DNA from: Flavobacteriaceae bacterium | GTDB lineage: Bacteria > Bacteroidota > Bacteroidia > Flavobacteriales > Flavobacteriaceae | Reading direction: 5' to 3' | DNA length: 54,375 nt | NCBI GenBank assembly: GCA_023264015.1 | Contig: JALQTJ010000007.1 | Span: 1 to 54,375 of the forward strand | In this document: piece by piece, positions 29,351 to 37,452 of the stretch | Numbering within the stretch: the stretch's first letter is position 1 | How the letters are laid out: each line of letters begins with the position of its first letter | Position numbers and translations under genes: made by a program | The notes under the pieces: model-generated | Database searches by the model: none | What the model was told of the DNA's origin: nothing | Seen by the model: the letters and a program-made list of their open reading frames with translations, nothing else

Positions 29351-29354
29351 AACA

Positions 29355-29362
29355 CAAATATA
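29355..29362 (-). promoter_or_regulatory. -7 promoter box of dnaN, next to the start codon
   Basis: Minus strand TATATTTG fits TAnnTTTG exactly and is separated from the dnaN ATG by only TGTT. Transcription would begin at or within a few bases of the ATG. A -33 TTG is not obvious. Confidence 0.55.
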
Positions 29363-29386
29363 TCCTAATTCAGTTCTTTTTTTCTG

Positions 29387-30232
29387 CTACTGAGAATCAG
29401 TTATAAACAAGAGGTCAACACGTGTTCCTAGTTCAAGACCTAAAAGCGAAACTACTGATCCAGTTACTTGAGGAACAGATCCATAGACTGATAGTTGTAA
29501 ATGATTACTTGAATTAAAAAGGGCCAATAATTCACCTTCAGCAGCATTTCTTTTCTTGGTAGATTTGATCATTTTGGCAGCAAAAGACTGGAAGCTGTTT
29601 TCAATTCCCTGTATCGAGTGGGTTCGAGCTTTAATTACAATGGATCGGTCATTGCGACGGACCTCTACATCTTCTTTTTTGATGTTAGTGACTGCATTAC
29701 CAAAATGATCGATATAGATGACTTCTCCTTCAATACGACCCGCATCTTCAGAAAGTCGTGCTTGTCGAGATTGAAGTTGAACAATTTCATCTGTCTCACT
29801 GCCCAGGACAGATAATGCTCCTTCATTAGCGAGGTGTGCTGCTGCTCGCGTAAGGACATCTAATTCGTGAAAGCCTGAAAGGGGCTTAAAAGCTTCAATA
29901 ATTCTAATTGCTTCAATGGCCTCTGAAGAGATGATTTCAGGAATGATTCCATTATCTGGCGCAATGAGAAAGCGCTTATGGGCTACTACCACAAGGAATC
30001 GATTTATCGGGATCAGCGTGTTGTTCAAGGCGATAAGATGTACGCTTCCTTCTGGGAAATCTTGAAAGGTAGATCGGACTAAATACGCAGCGGCTGTTAT
30101 ATTAAAGTGATCTACCTCGTTAGAGATATCAACAACGGTACTTTCAGGAGCGAATTTGAGTAAGGCTGCTTTGATTCGGGCGACGTAATGGTCTTTGGTT
30201 CCAAAGTCTGAGGTAAGAGTAATGACGCCCAT
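29387..30232 (-). CDS. SAM hydroxide adenosyltransferase (DUF62/SAM hydrolase)
   Basis: A 281-residue member of the SAM hydrolase/fluorinase family. The N-terminal TLTSDFGTKDHYVA (5-18), APDNGI (near 102) and YIDHFGNAVTNI (near 178) match the family's SAM-binding motifs. Most non-halogenating members convert SAM and water to adenosine and methionine. The fluorinase- and chlorinase-specific insertions are not seen. Why bacteria keep this enzyme is unclear. It is divergent from phoH and sits 36 bases upstream of dnaN on the same strand. Confidence 0.88.
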   Translation of the reverse strand: MGVITLTSDFGTKDHYVARIKAALLKFAPESTVVDISNEVDHFNITAAAYLVRSTFQDFPEGSVHLIALNNTLIPINRFLVVVAHKRFLIAPDNGIIPEIISSEAIEAIRIIEAFKPLSGFHELDVLTRAAAHLANEGALSVLGSETDEIVQLQSRQARLSEDAGRIEGEVIYIDHFGNAVTNIKKEDVEVRRNDRSIVIKARTHSIQGIENSFQSFAAKMIKSTKKRNAAEGELLALFNSSNHLQLSVYGSVPQVTGSVVSLLGLELGTRVDLLFITDSQ

Positions 30233-30275
30233 TCAATTGTTGATACTTTTGTCCATGGCCAAGAGGTATTTTGGC

Positions 30276-30283
30276 TATGTTTG
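30276..30283 (+). promoter_or_regulatory. -7 promoter box of phoH
   Basis: TATGTTTG matches TAnnTTTG exactly, 29 bases before the phoH start in the 80-base divergent gap. A TTTG at 30248-30251 lies 24 bases upstream, slightly far for a -33 element. Confidence 0.4.
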
Positions 30284-30312
30284 TTTGTAGGTAAAATTAG
30301 TGAAAAGATATT

Positions 30313-31275
30313 TTGAACGAACTTCTTATTGAGCTCACTGATATTAGTGCGCAAGACTTCTTTGGTCTAGAGAATGAAACGGTAAGTCTTTTAAAGAAAT
30401 ACTATCCCAAGCTCAAAATAGTAGCACGCGGCAATAAGCTAAAAGCTTTTGGTGACGAGGAGGAGCTTGAAGCATTTGATGCTCACTTTGATCAGCTTAC
30501 ATCGCATTTTGCCAAATACAATAAACTTGACGAAAATCATATTGAGCGCATCCTGAGTGGTGAAAGCAACAGTAATGAAAATGGCGCATCGAGTACATCA
30601 GTAGATGATTTGATTTTGGTGCATGGGGTAAACGGACGCAAGATTAAAGCACAAACCCTAAATCAGAAGCGATTAGTTGAGGCAGTGCTTAAAAACGATA
30701 TGGTTTTTGCCATTGGTCCTGCTGGTACGGGTAAGACCTACACAGGTGTAGCGATGGCGGTAAGAGCACTTAAAGAAAAGCAAGTACGACGCATCATTTT
30801 GACCCGTCCGGCGGTAGAAGCGGGAGAGAACTTAGGTTTTCTGCCAGGCGACCTGAAAGAGAAGCTAGACCCTTACATGCAACCTTTATACGATGCGTTG
30901 CGCGACATGATCCCTCCAGAGAAATTACAGAATTATATAGAAACAGGAGTGATTCAGATCGCTCCTATGGCATTTATGCGTGGCCGAACCCTTGACGATG
31001 CTTTTGTTATTCTGGATGAGGCGCAGAATACAACGCATGCGCAAATGAAGATGTTCTTAACGCGTATGGGTAAAAATGCCAAGTTTTTACTCACGGGAGA
31101 TCCCGGACAAATTGACTTGCCAAGGAGGGTGATTTCGGGATTGAAAGAAGCGCTTCTGGTACTCAATAAGATTGATGGAATCTCAATTATATACCTTGAC
31201 GACAAAGATGTTATCCGCCATAGACTCGTGAAGAAAGTAATCGATGCCTATAAAAATATCGAGCATCAAAACTAA
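30313..31275 (+). CDS. phoH: PhoH family ATPase
   Basis: A 320-residue PhoH-like protein. A short N-terminal domain (1-75) precedes the P-loop ATPase domain with Walker A GPAGTGKT (135-142) and Walker [10 protein letters not shown]. Homologues are RNA-associated ATPases linked to ribosome-related RNA processing. The start must be the TTG at 30313: an in-frame stop lies 12 bases upstream, the next ATG is about 130 codons in, and the N-terminus ([11 protein letters not shown]) matches the usual beginning of the family. purC follows after 6 bases. Confidence 0.93.
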   Translation: MNELLIELTDISAQDFFGLENETVSLLKKYYPKLKIVARGNKLKAFGDEEELEAFDAHFDQLTSHFAKYNKLDENHIERILSGESNSNENGASSTSVDDLILVHGVNGRKIKAQTLNQKRLVEAVLKNDMVFAIGPAGTGKTYTGVAMAVRALKEKQVRRIILTRPAVEAGENLGFLPGDLKEKLDPYMQPLYDALRDMIPPEKLQNYIETGVIQIAPMAFMRGRTLDDAFVILDEAQNTTHAQMKMFLTRMGKNAKFLLTGDPGQIDLPRRVISGLKEALLVLNKIDGISIIYLDDKDVIRHRLVKKVIDAYKNIEHQN

Positions 31276-31281
31276 AGATTT

Positions 31282-32241
31282 ATGAAGGCTGTCAATACCC
31301 TAATGCATACTGATTTTTCATTTAAAGGTCAGCGATCTGTTTACCGCGGTAAGGTTAGGGAAGTATATGCCCTCGAAAACGATTTGCTCGTAATGGTCGC
31401 TTCAGACCGCTTATCTGCCTTTGATGTGGTCATGCCAAAGGGTATTCCTTTCAAAGGACAGATTTTAAATCAGATTGCGACAAAAATGCTCCATTATACC
31501 TCGGATAGTGTTCCGAATTGGCTCATCGCGTCACCCGATCCTAACGTGGCTATCGGAAAAGCTTGTGAGCCAGTGAAAATTGAAATGGTGATTCGGGGCT
31601 ATTTAGCTGGTCATGCGGCAAGAGAATATGCTGCAGGTAAGCGCAGTTTATGTGGGGTAGAGATGCCAAACGGAATGCGTGAGAACGATGCATTTGAGAG
31701 ACCAATCATTACTCCGGCTACTAAAGCGGATCAAGGCGAGCATGATGAAGACATTTCTGTAGAAGGTATACTAGAACGCGGCTTAGTATCTGAGGATGAT
31801 TACCGCACTCTTGAACGCTACACACGTCTTCTTTTTGAAAAAGGAAGTACTCTTGCTCAAGAAGCAGGTTTGATTTTAGTGGATACGAAATACGAATTCG
31901 GACGCACCGCTGATGGTGAGCTCGTACTCATTGATGAGGTGCATACTCCTGATTCTTCGCGGTATTTTTATGCCGACACCTATGAGGAACTTCAGCGCAA
32001 AGGGGAGCCTCAAAAACAACTTTCAAAAGAATTTGTGCGCAGATGGCTCATTGAAAACGGATTTCAAGGTAAGCCTGGTCAGACAGTTCCTGAAATGTCT
32101 GATAGCTACATCGAAGGGGTTTCAAATAGGTACATAGAATTGTACGAGGCTATACTTCAAGAAAGCTTTGACAAGGCAGACACTTCAGACCTTCATCACA
32201 GGATTGAGAAAAACGTGAATGATTTTTTGTCTACCTACTAG
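31282..32241 (+). CDS. purC: Phosphoribosylaminoimidazole-succinocarboxamide synthase
   Basis: A 319-residue SAICAR synthetase of the longer form found in Bacteroidota and yeast. The ATP-grasp-like start [11 protein letters not shown] (20-30), SDRLSAFDV (about 41-49), and the [13 protein letters not shown] and [12 protein letters not shown] motifs are intact. It couples CAIR with aspartate using ATP, step 7 of purine synthesis. It begins six bases after phoH, so the pair is likely co-transcribed. No strong terminator is visible in the 100 bases before csp. Confidence 0.96.
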   Translation: MKAVNTLMHTDFSFKGQRSVYRGKVREVYALENDLLVMVASDRLSAFDVVMPKGIPFKGQILNQIATKMLHYTSDSVPNWLIASPDPNVAIGKACEPVKIEMVIRGYLAGHAAREYAAGKRSLCGVEMPNGMRENDAFERPIITPATKADQGEHDEDISVEGILERGLVSEDDYRTLERYTRLLFEKGSTLAQEAGLILVDTKYEFGRTADGELVLIDEVHTPDSSRYFYADTYEELQRKGEPQKQLSKEFVRRWLIENGFQGKPGQTVPEMSDSYIEGVSNRYIELYEAILQESFDKADTSDLHHRIEKNVNDFLSTY

Positions 32242-32341
32242 GCTATCTTATTCATCTACAGGAATTTATTTTTTAGATTTTTCTGTCGAATCTCTTTAAT
32301 TCTAAGATAAATAGCTTTCTTTTGCAGTAGATTTTTAAATT

Positions 32342-32533
32342 ATGAATGGTACAGTAAAATTTTTCAATGAAACCAAAGGTTTTGGTTTTATCACTAACGA
32401 CGAAACTGGCGAAGACGTTTTCGTTCACGTAACTGCTTTAAAAGGCCTATCTATTAAAGAAGGAGACGCTGTTTCTTACAGCGAAGAGCAAGGTAAAAAA
32501 GGTCTTCAAGCTGCGAATATAGAATTGCTTTAA
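32342..32533 (+). CDS. Cold-shock domain protein (CspA family)
   Basis: A 63-residue single-domain cold-shock protein, an RNA chaperone that binds single-stranded nucleic acid. RNP1 KGFGFIT (12-18) and RNP2 VFVHV (26-30) are both present. It has its own 100-base AT-rich upstream region, which may act as a regulatory 5' leader as in other csp genes, and is followed by a strong intrinsic terminator. Codons are biased in the way expected for a highly expressed gene. Confidence 0.95.
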   Translation: MNGTVKFFNETKGFGFITNDETGEDVFVHVTALKGLSIKEGDAVSYSEEQGKKGLQAANIELL

Positions 32534-32557
32534 ACGACTAAAATATATTTGCTTAAT

Positions 32558-32588
32558 AAAAGGCAGCCCGTTGAGGGCTGCCTTTTTT
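32558..32588 (+). terminator. Intrinsic terminator of csp
   Basis: A perfect 12-bp hairpin (AAAAGGCAGCCC paired with GGGCTGCCTTTT, loop GTTGA) ends in a run of six T. It begins 25 bases after the csp stop codon. Confidence 0.9.
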
Positions 32589-32599
32589 GTTTTCATGTA

Positions 32600-32714
32600 T
32601 GCTGCGCACCGCTTTGTGATCTATGACTCATCACTCACCCTATTCGGGTAAGTGATGAGTCCCTATGGGGGAAACTTACAACAAAATCAACCACTTGCTG
32701 TGCTGCGCACCGCT
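32600..32714. repeat. 14-bp direct repeat flanking a 16-bp hairpin
   Basis: TGCTGCGCACCGCT occurs at 32600-32613 and again, identical, at 32701-32714. Between them lies an inverted repeat: GACTCATCACTCACCC (32625-32640) pairs with 32646-32661 at 15 of 16 positions around the loop TATTC. No T tract follows, so it is not an ordinary terminator. The stretch has no ORF and its role is unknown. Confidence 0.6.
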
Positions 32715-32721
32715 AGCTATC

Positions 32722-32772
32722 TTTTTATTTACATAAAGCTTCGAGCAAGCTCAATCTTTCTGTAAATAAAAA
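32722..32772. repeat. 12-bp inverted repeat beyond the tRNA-Met terminator
   Basis: TTTTTATTTACA (32722-32733) is perfectly complementary to TGTAAATAAAAA (32761-32772). The intervening 27 bases contain nested short pairs such as GAGC-AA-GCTC. It could fold as a long hairpin at the 3' end of the tRNA-Met transcript or act as an AT-rich end signal for transcription from either side. Confidence 0.5.
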
Positions 32773-32800
32773 ACCACCTTGTTCATTGAACAAAGTGGTT
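32763..32800 (-). terminator. Intrinsic terminator of tRNA-Met
   Basis: In the minus-strand transcript AACCACTTTGTTC (32800-32788) pairs with GAACAAGGTGGTT (32784-32772) with one G-U, then a T-rich tail (TTTTTTATT). It begins 10 bases after the tRNA 3' end. Confidence 0.8.
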
Positions 32801-32810
32801 GCTTTTGTTG

Positions 32811-32884
32811 TAGCGAGGGGGGGAATTGAACCCCCGACCTCAGGGTTATGAATCCTGCGCTCTAACCGCCTGAGCTACCTCGCC
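32811..32884 (-). tRNA. tRNA-Met (anticodon CAT)
   Basis: A 74-base cloverleaf on the minus strand: acceptor GGCGAGG/CCTCGCT (G1 opposite U72 is a wobble), D arm GCTC/GAGC, anticodon arm CAGGA-TTCATAA-CCCTG with CAT, T arm GGGGG-TTCAATT-CCCCC and discriminator A. CCA is not encoded. The innermost anticodon-stem pair is A-C. The sequence fits an elongator Met tRNA; a lysidine-modified Ile tRNA is less likely but not excluded. A -7 box lies 22 bases upstream and a terminator follows. Confidence 0.9.
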
Positions 32885-32905
32885 TCACGGTTTCTAAAGT
32901 GGCTG

Positions 32906-32913
32906 CAAATATA
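32906..32913 (-). promoter_or_regulatory. -7 promoter box of tRNA-Met
   Basis: Minus strand TATATTTG matches TAnnTTTG exactly, with 21 bases before the tRNA 5' end. Confidence 0.5.
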
Positions 32914-32975
32914 AAGAGTAATTTTTTTTAATCTCTACTTTTTGGTTAATTTGCTCAAATGCCTAAAGCTATATT

Positions 32976-33362
32976 ATGAGCGCTAAGACGAAGTTTGAGA
33001 TGGAATTTGTTTTTCAGGCATCTCCACAACTTTTATATCAATATATTTCCACGGCTTCAGGTCTCTCTGAATGGTACGCTGATAACGTGAATTCGCGAAG
33101 TGAGAAGTTTACCTTCATTTGGGATGAAAATGAAGAAGAGGCGATTTTGCTTAAAAAGAAGTCTGACCAATACGTACGTTTTCAATGGAGTCATGCAGAT
33201 AGTCCTGAGGAGTATTTCGAATTACGTATTGTAGTCGATGAAATTACAAAGGATGTATCTCTCTTTGTGACAGACTTTGCCGAGGAGGATGAAGTAGAAG
33301 AGACCAAAATGCTCTGGGAAAATCAAATTGATGACCTTAAGCACGTACTAGGTTCTGCATAA
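32976..33362 (+). CDS. START-like (AHSA1/SRPBCC-type) domain protein
   Basis: A 128-residue protein with the helix-grip fold pattern of START-like/AHSA1 proteins: an opening amphipathic segment FEMEFVFQASPQLLYQYIS, the GLSEWYADNV turn typical of AHSA1-like domains, and a C-terminal helix (about 110-127) over a seven-strand sheet. Such proteins bind hydrophobic ligands or act as co-chaperones; no ligand can be assigned. The acidic C-terminal half (EEDEVEETKMLWE) is notable. It precedes the class-IV aminotransferase-like gene by 15 bases. Confidence 0.8.
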   Translation: MSAKTKFEMEFVFQASPQLLYQYISTASGLSEWYADNVNSRSEKFTFIWDENEEEAILLKKKSDQYVRFQWSHADSPEEYFELRIVVDEITKDVSLFVTDFAEEDEVEETKMLWENQIDDLKHVLGSA

Positions 33363-33377
33363 AATCCTCTAACCCTT

Positions 33378-34181
33378 ATGGTGCTAAATGTAAATGGGGT
33401 CTTGATCTCTGAATCAGATCCTTACTTTTCTTTTTCCCAGTTTATTTCTAATTCTTCAGTAACTGTAGAAGAACGACTTTTCTTCGATTCAGACCAGTGC
33501 AAGGATTTCGAACGCCATTATTTTGGTATTATGTCTGCTATGCGCATTTATAAGCGGCGTATTCCCATGGAGTATACCCCGGAATTTATTGAAGAAGAGA
33601 TCAAAAAGACCATAGTGGCCAATAGAATTAACGGAAAGGTCCTCGTTCATTTTTACGCTTCCCTTTCTGAGAGTCATACGCCTTTATTTCTGGTGGCTTT
33701 AAAACCTTTGAAAGCTAATCATTGGATCAAAAAATCAATGGAGGAGTTAGATCTTTTCAAGGAGTTTTATTGGTCTGACGATTTTTTGAATGGGGTAAAA
33801 ACACCTTCTTCACCTATTCATAGTGTTGCGCGGGCGTATTGCAATGATCACGATTTCGAAGACTGTTTTATTCTGAATGCTCGTAAGGAGATAGTGATGA
33901 CCTTAAACGGTTATGTATTTCTGCGCTTTGGTAATACCCTTAAAACTCCTTCTGAAAAATCAGGAGTGTATAGAGAGACCTTAAGAGGAATTTTTATTGA
34001 ATCGATTAAGGAGATAGAGGATTATACAGTAGAAGAAACTGAAATGAACCCCTTTGATGTGCAGCGGGCAGACGAGTTGATAATTATAAGTCCTGACAAA
34101 GGATTGATAGGGGTTGAACGTTTCAGAAAAACAACTTACTCGTCTAAAGCGGTAGATGCTATCGCCGATATGCTTCATTAG
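33378..34181 (+). CDS. Aminotransferase class IV-like protein, active site partly lost
   Basis: A 267-residue protein with the fold-type IV PLP aminotransferase layout. The probable Schiff-base Lys is K141 in NGVKTPSSP. The Glu that normally contacts the pyridine nitrogen, in the motif before LNG.vFL, is replaced by Met174 (EIVMTLNGYVFL). The TP-x-x-x-G substrate loop survives as TPSEKSG (190-196). It may be a diverged enzyme or a protein that no longer transaminates; branched-chain, D-amino-acid or ADC-lyase activity cannot be assigned. A terminator hairpin shared with HU follows 20 bases after the stop. Confidence 0.7.
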   Translation: MVLNVNGVLISESDPYFSFSQFISNSSVTVEERLFFDSDQCKDFERHYFGIMSAMRIYKRRIPMEYTPEFIEEEIKKTIVANRINGKVLVHFYASLSESHTPLFLVALKPLKANHWIKKSMEELDLFKEFYWSDDFLNGVKTPSSPIHSVARAYCNDHDFEDCFILNARKEIVMTLNGYVFLRFGNTLKTPSEKSGVYRETLRGIFIESIKEIEDYTVEETEMNPFDVQRADELIIISPDKGLIGVERFRKTTYSSKAVDAIADMLH

Positions 34182-34201
34182 AGGTAAGTTATGATCAAAA
34201 A

Positions 34202-34222
34202 AAAGCGCCTTAAAGGCGCTTT
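34202..34222 (-). terminator. Intrinsic terminator of HU, possibly bidirectional
   Basis: AAAGCGCCTT pairs perfectly with AAGGCGCTTT around a one-base centre, so the real loop is about five bases. On the minus strand it ends in eight T after GGCGC, a strong terminator for HU. On the plus strand the tail is weaker (TTTAATTT) but could serve the aminotransferase-like gene. Confidence 0.8.
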
Positions 34223-34244
34223 AATTTCAACTTTTTTGGTTGTA

Positions 34245-34517
34245 TTAGTTTACTGCAGATGATAATTCAGCTCCTGCTTTAAACTTCACTACATTTTTAG
34301 CAGCGATTTTGATCGTTGCACCAGTTTGTGGGTTTCTTCCTTCTCTTGCGCTTCTCTTAGATACAGACCAAGATCCGAAACCTACTAAAGAAACACGTCC
34401 ACCTTTTTTCAAAGATCCTTCGATGTTTCCTAAGAAAGATTCTAATGCTTTTTTTGCAGCAGCTTTTGTGATACCGGCATCAGCAGCCATTGCATCGATT
34501 AATTCAGTTTTGTTCAT
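34245..34517 (-). CDS. HU family DNA-binding protein
   Basis: A 90-residue HU/IHF-type nucleoid protein. MNKTELIDAMAADAG begins the helical dimerisation part, and the DNA-binding arm carries the diagnostic GRNPQTG (about 60-66). It bends and compacts DNA as a homodimer. It is a single-gene unit with a promoter in the 155-base upstream gap and a strong terminator just downstream. Codon usage is that of a highly expressed gene. Confidence 0.96.
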   Translation of the reverse strand: MNKTELIDAMAADAGITKAAAKKALESFLGNIEGSLKKGGRVSLVGFGSWSVSKRSAREGRNPQTGATIKIAAKNVVKFKAGAELSSAVN

Positions 34518-34556
34518 AGTAAATTAATTTTAAGGGTTATTGTTTGATAACGCACT

Positions 34557-34564
34557 CAAATATA
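34557..34564 (-). promoter_or_regulatory. -7 promoter box of HU
   Basis: Minus strand TATATTTG matches TAnnTTTG exactly, 39 bases upstream of the HU ATG. The rest of the gap to fmt (34565-34672) is AT-rich and shows no other gene. Confidence 0.55.
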
Positions 34565-34672
34565 GTCGGAAATCCCTGTAAATGGCCTATTTACGGGGTT
34601 TTGCCTCTATTTTGTTAATAAGTTTAATGGTTTATTAACATTTCTTGCTCTAAAAATGGACTTTTTGAGCCT

Positions 34673-35623
34673 TTAAAACAGTTCAACGCCTTGATTTAAG
34701 CGATGTCCGTTGAGAAAATCCTTAACCAAAACGGCTTTTTTTGCCGGAAATTGCCACTTGATTATCTCAACAGAGCCTTGGTTTAATCCTAAATACACTT
34801 TACCATCTTCCTCAATCAATGCATGCTTCTTTATGTTTTGTTTCGATGACTCTTGCACCTCATAAATCTTTATGGATATCTCTTTATCGCCATCTTTCAA
34901 TAAGGCATATGCACCGGGGTACGGATCTAAGCTTCTAACCATAGCGCAAAAACCTGATGGTGATTGGTTGAGATCAATCCTCATATTTTCTTTGGTAAGC
35001 TTAGGAGCCTCTTTGAGGGGAATAGAAGTGTCTTGGATGAGCGGTGTGATTTTGCTCTCAGCTAATCCTTCTAGGGTTTCTGCTATGAGTTTTGGTCCCA
35101 GCTCCATCAGGCGGTCATGAAGCGCTGCAGCATTATCCTTAGGGGTAATAGTGCATTTCGTTTGTCTCAAGATGGCACCTGTGTCTATGTGTTCGTCTAT
35201 TAAAAACGTACTTAGTCCTGTTTCTGTCTCTTGATTTCTCAAGGCCCATTGAATGGGTGCCGCTCCTCTGTAATTTGGTAACAGAGAGGCGTGCAGATTA
35301 AAAGTGCCTAGGCGAGCCGCCCCCCAAATAACTTTCGGTAGCATTCTAAAGGCAACTACTATCGCACAATCAATTTCCAAGTCAATGTACTTTTTGACAA
35401 ACTCTTCTGCCTTCAGGTTTTCTGGCTGTTCAAGGGGTAACTGATGAGCCAAGGCGATTTTTTTAACGGCAGAAGACTGAATAGCCTTACCACGTCCTGC
35501 GGGTCGGTCAGGGGCTGTGATTACCACAGTGATCGTGTATCCTTCAGTGATTAGAAAGTGCAACTGATGAGCAGCGAATTCTGGGGTGCCGAAAAAAGCT
35601 ATTTTTAGCGCTTTGGGATTCAT
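34673..35623 (-). CDS. fmt: Methionyl-tRNA formyltransferase
   Basis: A 316-residue Fmt. The N-terminal formyltransferase domain has FFGTPEFAA (11-19) and the folate-binding HASLLPNYRGAAPIQWA (about 110-126, with the catalytic Asn/His/Asp set), and a C-terminal OB-like domain follows. It formylates initiator Met-tRNA for translation start. The start overlaps the recQ stop by four bases, so fmt, recQ and the P-loop kinase gene form one coupled operon. Confidence 0.96.
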   Translation of the reverse strand: MNPKALKIAFFGTPEFAAHQLHFLITEGYTITVVITAPDRPAGRGKAIQSSAVKKIALAHQLPLEQPENLKAEEFVKKYIDLEIDCAIVVAFRMLPKVIWGAARLGTFNLHASLLPNYRGAAPIQWALRNQETETGLSTFLIDEHIDTGAILRQTKCTITPKDNAAALHDRLMELGPKLIAETLEGLAESKITPLIQDTSIPLKEAPKLTKENMRIDLNQSPSGFCAMVRSLDPYPGAYALLKDGDKEISIKIYEVQESSKQNIKKHALIEEDGKVYLGLNQGSVEIIKWQFPAKKAVLVKDFLNGHRLNQGVELF

Positions 35624-37452
35624 TTAGTATAGAATTTAGCCTCGTTGTTTACACCGATTAATCCTTCGGATTCTAATTCGCCTAGGTAAATTCTAAGGTG
35701 TTGCGGGCTGCATTCAAAGGTACTAATGAAGTCGGAAAAGCTTCTTGGTGTAGTGCAAAATCTCAGAAGATCTTCATGGAGAAGGGTTGATTTTGTGCAT
35801 ACATCACAAATTCCGCATGGAGCCGTTTCTTGACCAAAATGCTCGGCAATCAACTGCATGGCACATTGGTCTTGGTTTTCGAGAAACTCCTGCATTTTAT
35901 TCGCATGTTCTTGGCATCGTTCGATGTAGGGTTGATGATGTGTTCTCAGCAACTTCTTTACGAATTGATCCTCGCGAGGAATAGCCCAATGAATGGTATA
36001 GCTATCAGTGGTAGAATCCAATTTGATCTTTGATCGTTTTGCGGCAGACTCAGCGGCCCTTAGCATTTTTGAAGAGTTGAATCTATACCTAAATGTTGAG
36101 CTTTTACCTTCGTGATACTTTTGCGATAGCGTTCTAAAAAGCAAATCATCCTCTGGGCGATCTATTGATCCGTAGCGTGAGGGTTCAAAAGTGATAAGCC
36201 ACTCTTTTCTATGGGTCTCTCCAAATTGTAGAATGCCATATTTTTCAAGAGATCGAATGCCTAGATACCAATTCCGTGGTTTTATTCCAGCCTTATGTGC
36301 ACTTTCTGCCAATCCTATGGTGTAGGTCTGATCTGTAAGTTCTCCTGAGGCTATTTGAAAAAGCCCTACCAATTTCTTGTAGATTTCATAGAGTTGGTCA
36401 ACGGTAGGATGCGATGCAAGTGCGGTATCAGTAAATTTTAAAATGCGCTCTTCTTCAGAGATTAATAATGCTGTGGCCCTCTTATGATCACGACCTGCAC
36501 GACCGATTTCTTGATAGTATTGTTCTAGACTTTCAGGAATATCGTAATGGATCACTAATCTTACATCTTGCCTATCGATTCCCATTCCGAAGGCGCTAGT
36601 ACACACCATGATGGGGTGGGCAGCTGTTGTAAAATACTTTAGGCGTTTTGATTTTTCTTCAGGACTTAGACCTGCGTGATAATAAGAGCAATCGTACCCC
36701 TCAGTTTTTAACTGTTGACTTAGTTTTTCGGCTTTAGAACGACTTCTTACATAGATCAAAATGCATTTCTGGGGATTCCGCTTTAAGGCAATACTCAATA
36801 AAAGGTCCTTATTGACGTAATAATACCTTTTGATAGCGAGTGCTGAGCGCACCACTGGACCTAAATATTCTTGTAGATCATCGAGGAGCAAATTCGTGCG
36901 AATGTCTTCAATCACTTTAGGTGTTGCTGTCGCCGTTACGGCGAGTATAGGCAATTTATTCATCTGAGCCCTAAACCTTCCTATTGATCGATAAGATGGC
37001 CTAAAATCATGTCCCCATTGTGATATACAGTGTGCTTCATCTACTGCCAAAAATGAGAGCTCAATTTGAGCGAAGCGTTCAGTGACAATAGGGTTTTGAA
37101 GACGCTCTGGGGCGATAAAGACAATTTTATAGTTCCCATAACTGATGTTGTCAAGGCGTTGGATCAGGCTGTCTTCGCTCAGAGGTCCGTATAATCCCAT
37201 GGCCTTAATCCCCTTGGTCTTTAACTCTAAGAGCTGATCTTCCATGAGCGCTATCAAGGGTGAAACCACCAAGCAAACGCCAGGCAACAGCATCGCAGGA
37301 AGTTGATAACAAAGAGACTTTCCGGCACCTGTTGACAATACAGCCAAGGTGTCTTTCTTTTTTAAAACGGATTGAATGATCTCAGACTGTAGTGGTCTTA
37401 ATTGATCAAAACCCCAATATTTTTTTAAGATGTCTTGAATTTCTTGAATCAA
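35620..37452 (-). CDS. recQ: ATP-dependent DNA helicase RecQ
   Basis: A 610-residue superfamily 2 helicase. Walker A STGAGKSLCYQLP (near 40), DEAHCISQWGHDF (near 137) and motif VI QEIGRAGRDH (near 325) are intact. They are followed by a RecQ C-terminal zinc/winged-helix region with CGICDVC (near 545). A clear HRDC domain is not visible, making it shorter than E. coli RecQ's three-domain plan. It unwinds DNA 3' to 5' in recombination repair. The only upstream start is the TTG at 37452, overlapping the preceding TGA. An adjacent fmt is common in related genomes. Confidence 0.92.
   Translation of the reverse strand: MIQEIQDILKKYWGFDQLRPLQSEIIQSVLKKKDTLAVLSTGAGKSLCYQLPAMLLPGVCLVVSPLIALMEDQLLELKTKGIKAMGLYGPLSEDSLIQRLDNISYGNYKIVFIAPERLQNPIVTERFAQIELSFLAVDEAHCISQWGHDFRPSYRSIGRFRAQMNKLPILAVTATATPKVIEDIRTNLLLDDLQEYLGPVVRSALAIKRYYYVNKDLLLSIALKRNPQKCILIYVRSRSKAEKLSQQLKTEGYDCSYYHAGLSPEEKSKRLKYFTTAAHPIMVCTSAFGMGIDRQDVRLVIHYDIPESLEQYYQEIGRAGRDHKRATALLISEEERILKFTDTALASHPTVDQLYEIYKKLVGLFQIASGELTDQTYTIGLAESAHKAGIKPRNWYLGIRSLEKYGILQFGETHRKEWLITFEPSRYGSIDRPEDDLLFRTLSQKYHEGKSSTFRYRFNSSKMLRAAESAAKRSKIKLDSTTDSYTIHWAIPREDQFVKKLLRTHHQPYIERCQEHANKMQEFLENQDQCAMQLIAEHFGQETAPCGICDVCTKSTLLHEDLLRFCTTPRSFSDFISTFECSPQHLRIYLGELESEGLIGVNNEAKFYTK

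Noticed and set aside
32817-32823. Run of seven G as a possible sequencing error
   Set aside because: It falls exactly where the acceptor and T stems of tRNA-Met meet and all bases are paired in the cloverleaf.
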